Source: Lysobacterales bacterium
Lineage (GTDB): Bacteria > Pseudomonadota > Gammaproteobacteria > Xanthomonadales > SZUA-5
NCBI GenBank assembly: GCA_020442775.1
Contig: JAGRJL010000100.1
Span: 1 to 33,556 of the forward strand
Length of the DNA: 33,556 bases
Direction: 5' to 3'
The first letter of the stretch is position 1. Every line of letters starts with the position of its first letter. The translations under genes and the position numbers were made by a program. The notes beneath the pieces are model-generated. The model did not search any database. It was not told the origin of the DNA and saw nothing but the letters and a program-made list of their open reading frames with translations. Below are positions 33,326 through 33,556 of the stretch, in pieces.

Positions 33326-33387
33326 GCCCAACGATTAGCTAAGCGGCTACCGCGCCGCAATGTCTGGTTCATAGCGAGGAACCGACG
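33326..33387 (-). repeat. attC site 4, truncated by an IS
   Basis: Starts GCCCAACGATTAGCTAAGCGG, follows the other sites through GCGAGGAAC (33374-33382), then stops matching. The GTTGGGC end is absent; IS-like sequence (TCCCCCCGATTTT) starts at 33388. Confidence 0.75.
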
Positions 33388-33556
33388 TCCCCCCGATTTT
33401 GAGTAGCACTCCGATTTGGAGTCCAATCCCCCCAGAGAAGGAGATTGGACGTGAAGAAGCGCTATTCCGAGGAACAGATCATTGGCTTTCTGCGTGAGGC
33501 CGAGGCGGGTATGCCGGTCAAGGAGCTCTGTCGCCGACACGGCTTCAGCGAGGCGT
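33388..33556 (+). mobile_element. IS3-like element, left end only
   Basis: Begins TCCCCCCGATTTTGAG, the same C-rich tip as the IS at 30281-31476, followed 48 bp later by a second CCCCCC and then a transposase gene. Runs off the right edge. It is a different element: its OrfA differs from the first IS. Confidence 0.75.
33451..33556 (+). CDS. IS3-family transposase OrfA, partial
   Basis: From GTG 33451, with AGAAGGAGA just upstream as the ribosome binding site. The 35 residues in view, KKRYSEEQIIGFLREAEAG and then PVKELCRRHGFSEA, are the N-terminal HTH of an IS3-family OrfA (HTH_Tnp_1). Cut by the window edge. Confidence 0.87.
   Translation, partial: MKKRYSEEQIIGFLREAEAGMPVKELCRRHGFSEA

Larger units (their letters stand above)
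31477..33387 (-). other. Integron gene-cassette array, flanked by IS elements
   Basis: Four attC-like sites about 90 bp long, with GCCCAAC and GTTGGGC at their ends, separate open frames on the minus strand. In the minus reading each site has L'' arms such as GCTCAAGTGG and L' arms such as CCACTTAGC, with one extra base in L'', the asymmetry of genuine attC sites (as in the Vibrio repeats). The cassettes are therefore read right to left, and an integrase gene would lie beyond the right edge. The left cassette is cut by the IS3 element at 31476 and the right attC by a second IS at about 33388. No integrase or attI is in the window. Confidence 0.82.

Noticed and set aside
32453-33331. A single 292-aa gene at the right end
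   Set aside because: It runs through attC site 3 and a gene-poor cassette. Only the part inside the 32330-32933 cassette looks like protein.
33308-33343. Tiny plus-strand frames MSKAPQGPTIS and MSNAPKGPTTR (near 31699) entering attC sites
   Set aside because: Tempting as attachment-site leader peptides, but they run against the cassette direction and lack a ribosome binding site.
1-33556. CRISPR array, tRNA or rRNA genes
   Set aside because: No regularly spaced short repeats and no cloverleaf or rRNA-like sequence seen on reading both strands; the attC sites are the only long regular repeats.

Overview
The window looks like accessory chromosome of a GC-rich gammaproteobacterium, most likely a Xanthomonadales (Lysobacterales) relative. 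That placement rests on overall composition, the many Sec-exported proteins of unknown role, an IS200-like (RAYT-type) transposase and an integron cassette array. It is an inference; there is no rRNA or housekeeping marker here. I see no tRNA, rRNA or CRISPR array.

Layout. 1-556: 3' part of an IS200-like/RAYT transposase (minus) with a REP-like hairpin upstream. 929-5763: poorly known membrane and exported proteins (two-gene operon 929/1890, a DUF6090-like protein, a small Cys-containing exported protein, a multi-pass membrane protein) with diverged intergenic repeats. 6038-7183: a GFA-domain gene and a PhzF-family gene, joined by an ATGA overlap; a one-base excess in a T-run breaks the GFA gene and fuses the two frames. 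7500-11824: a lipocalin-sized unknown protein, a 680-aa protein with six FG-GAP/VCBS repeats, and a lactonase-like propeller. 12124-14072: an AraC-type regulator followed by an NmrA-like NAD(P)-binding protein. 14335-19069: two tandem 734-aa paralogous exported propeller proteins. 19775-25054: an integrin-like seven-repeat FG-GAP protein, then a BNR/sortilin-like propeller translationally coupled to a PQQ-like propeller protein. 25579-30294: an exported coiled-coil protein, a membrane protein with Cys pairs, a periplasmic dienelactone hydrolase, two tandem copies of the same small Cys protein found at 3901, and an exported protein whose start abuts an IS. 30281-31476: a complete IS3-family element. 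31477-33387: an integron cassette array with four attC sites read on the minus strand. 33388-end: the start of a second IS3-like element that cuts the last attC.

What holds it together. From 8.5 to 25 kb there are seven exported beta-propeller proteins of at least five repeat families, and five of them (10544, 14335, 16865, 19775, 21777 genes) end in a short shared tail of the form (L/I/F)xD(G/S)(F/M)(E/D). A common tail on unrelated folds suggests a shared export, sorting or anchoring signal and is the best candidate here for an undescribed system. The second notable system is the integron array, with no integrase in view (it would lie to the right of the window), one mosaic attC and IS damage at both ends.
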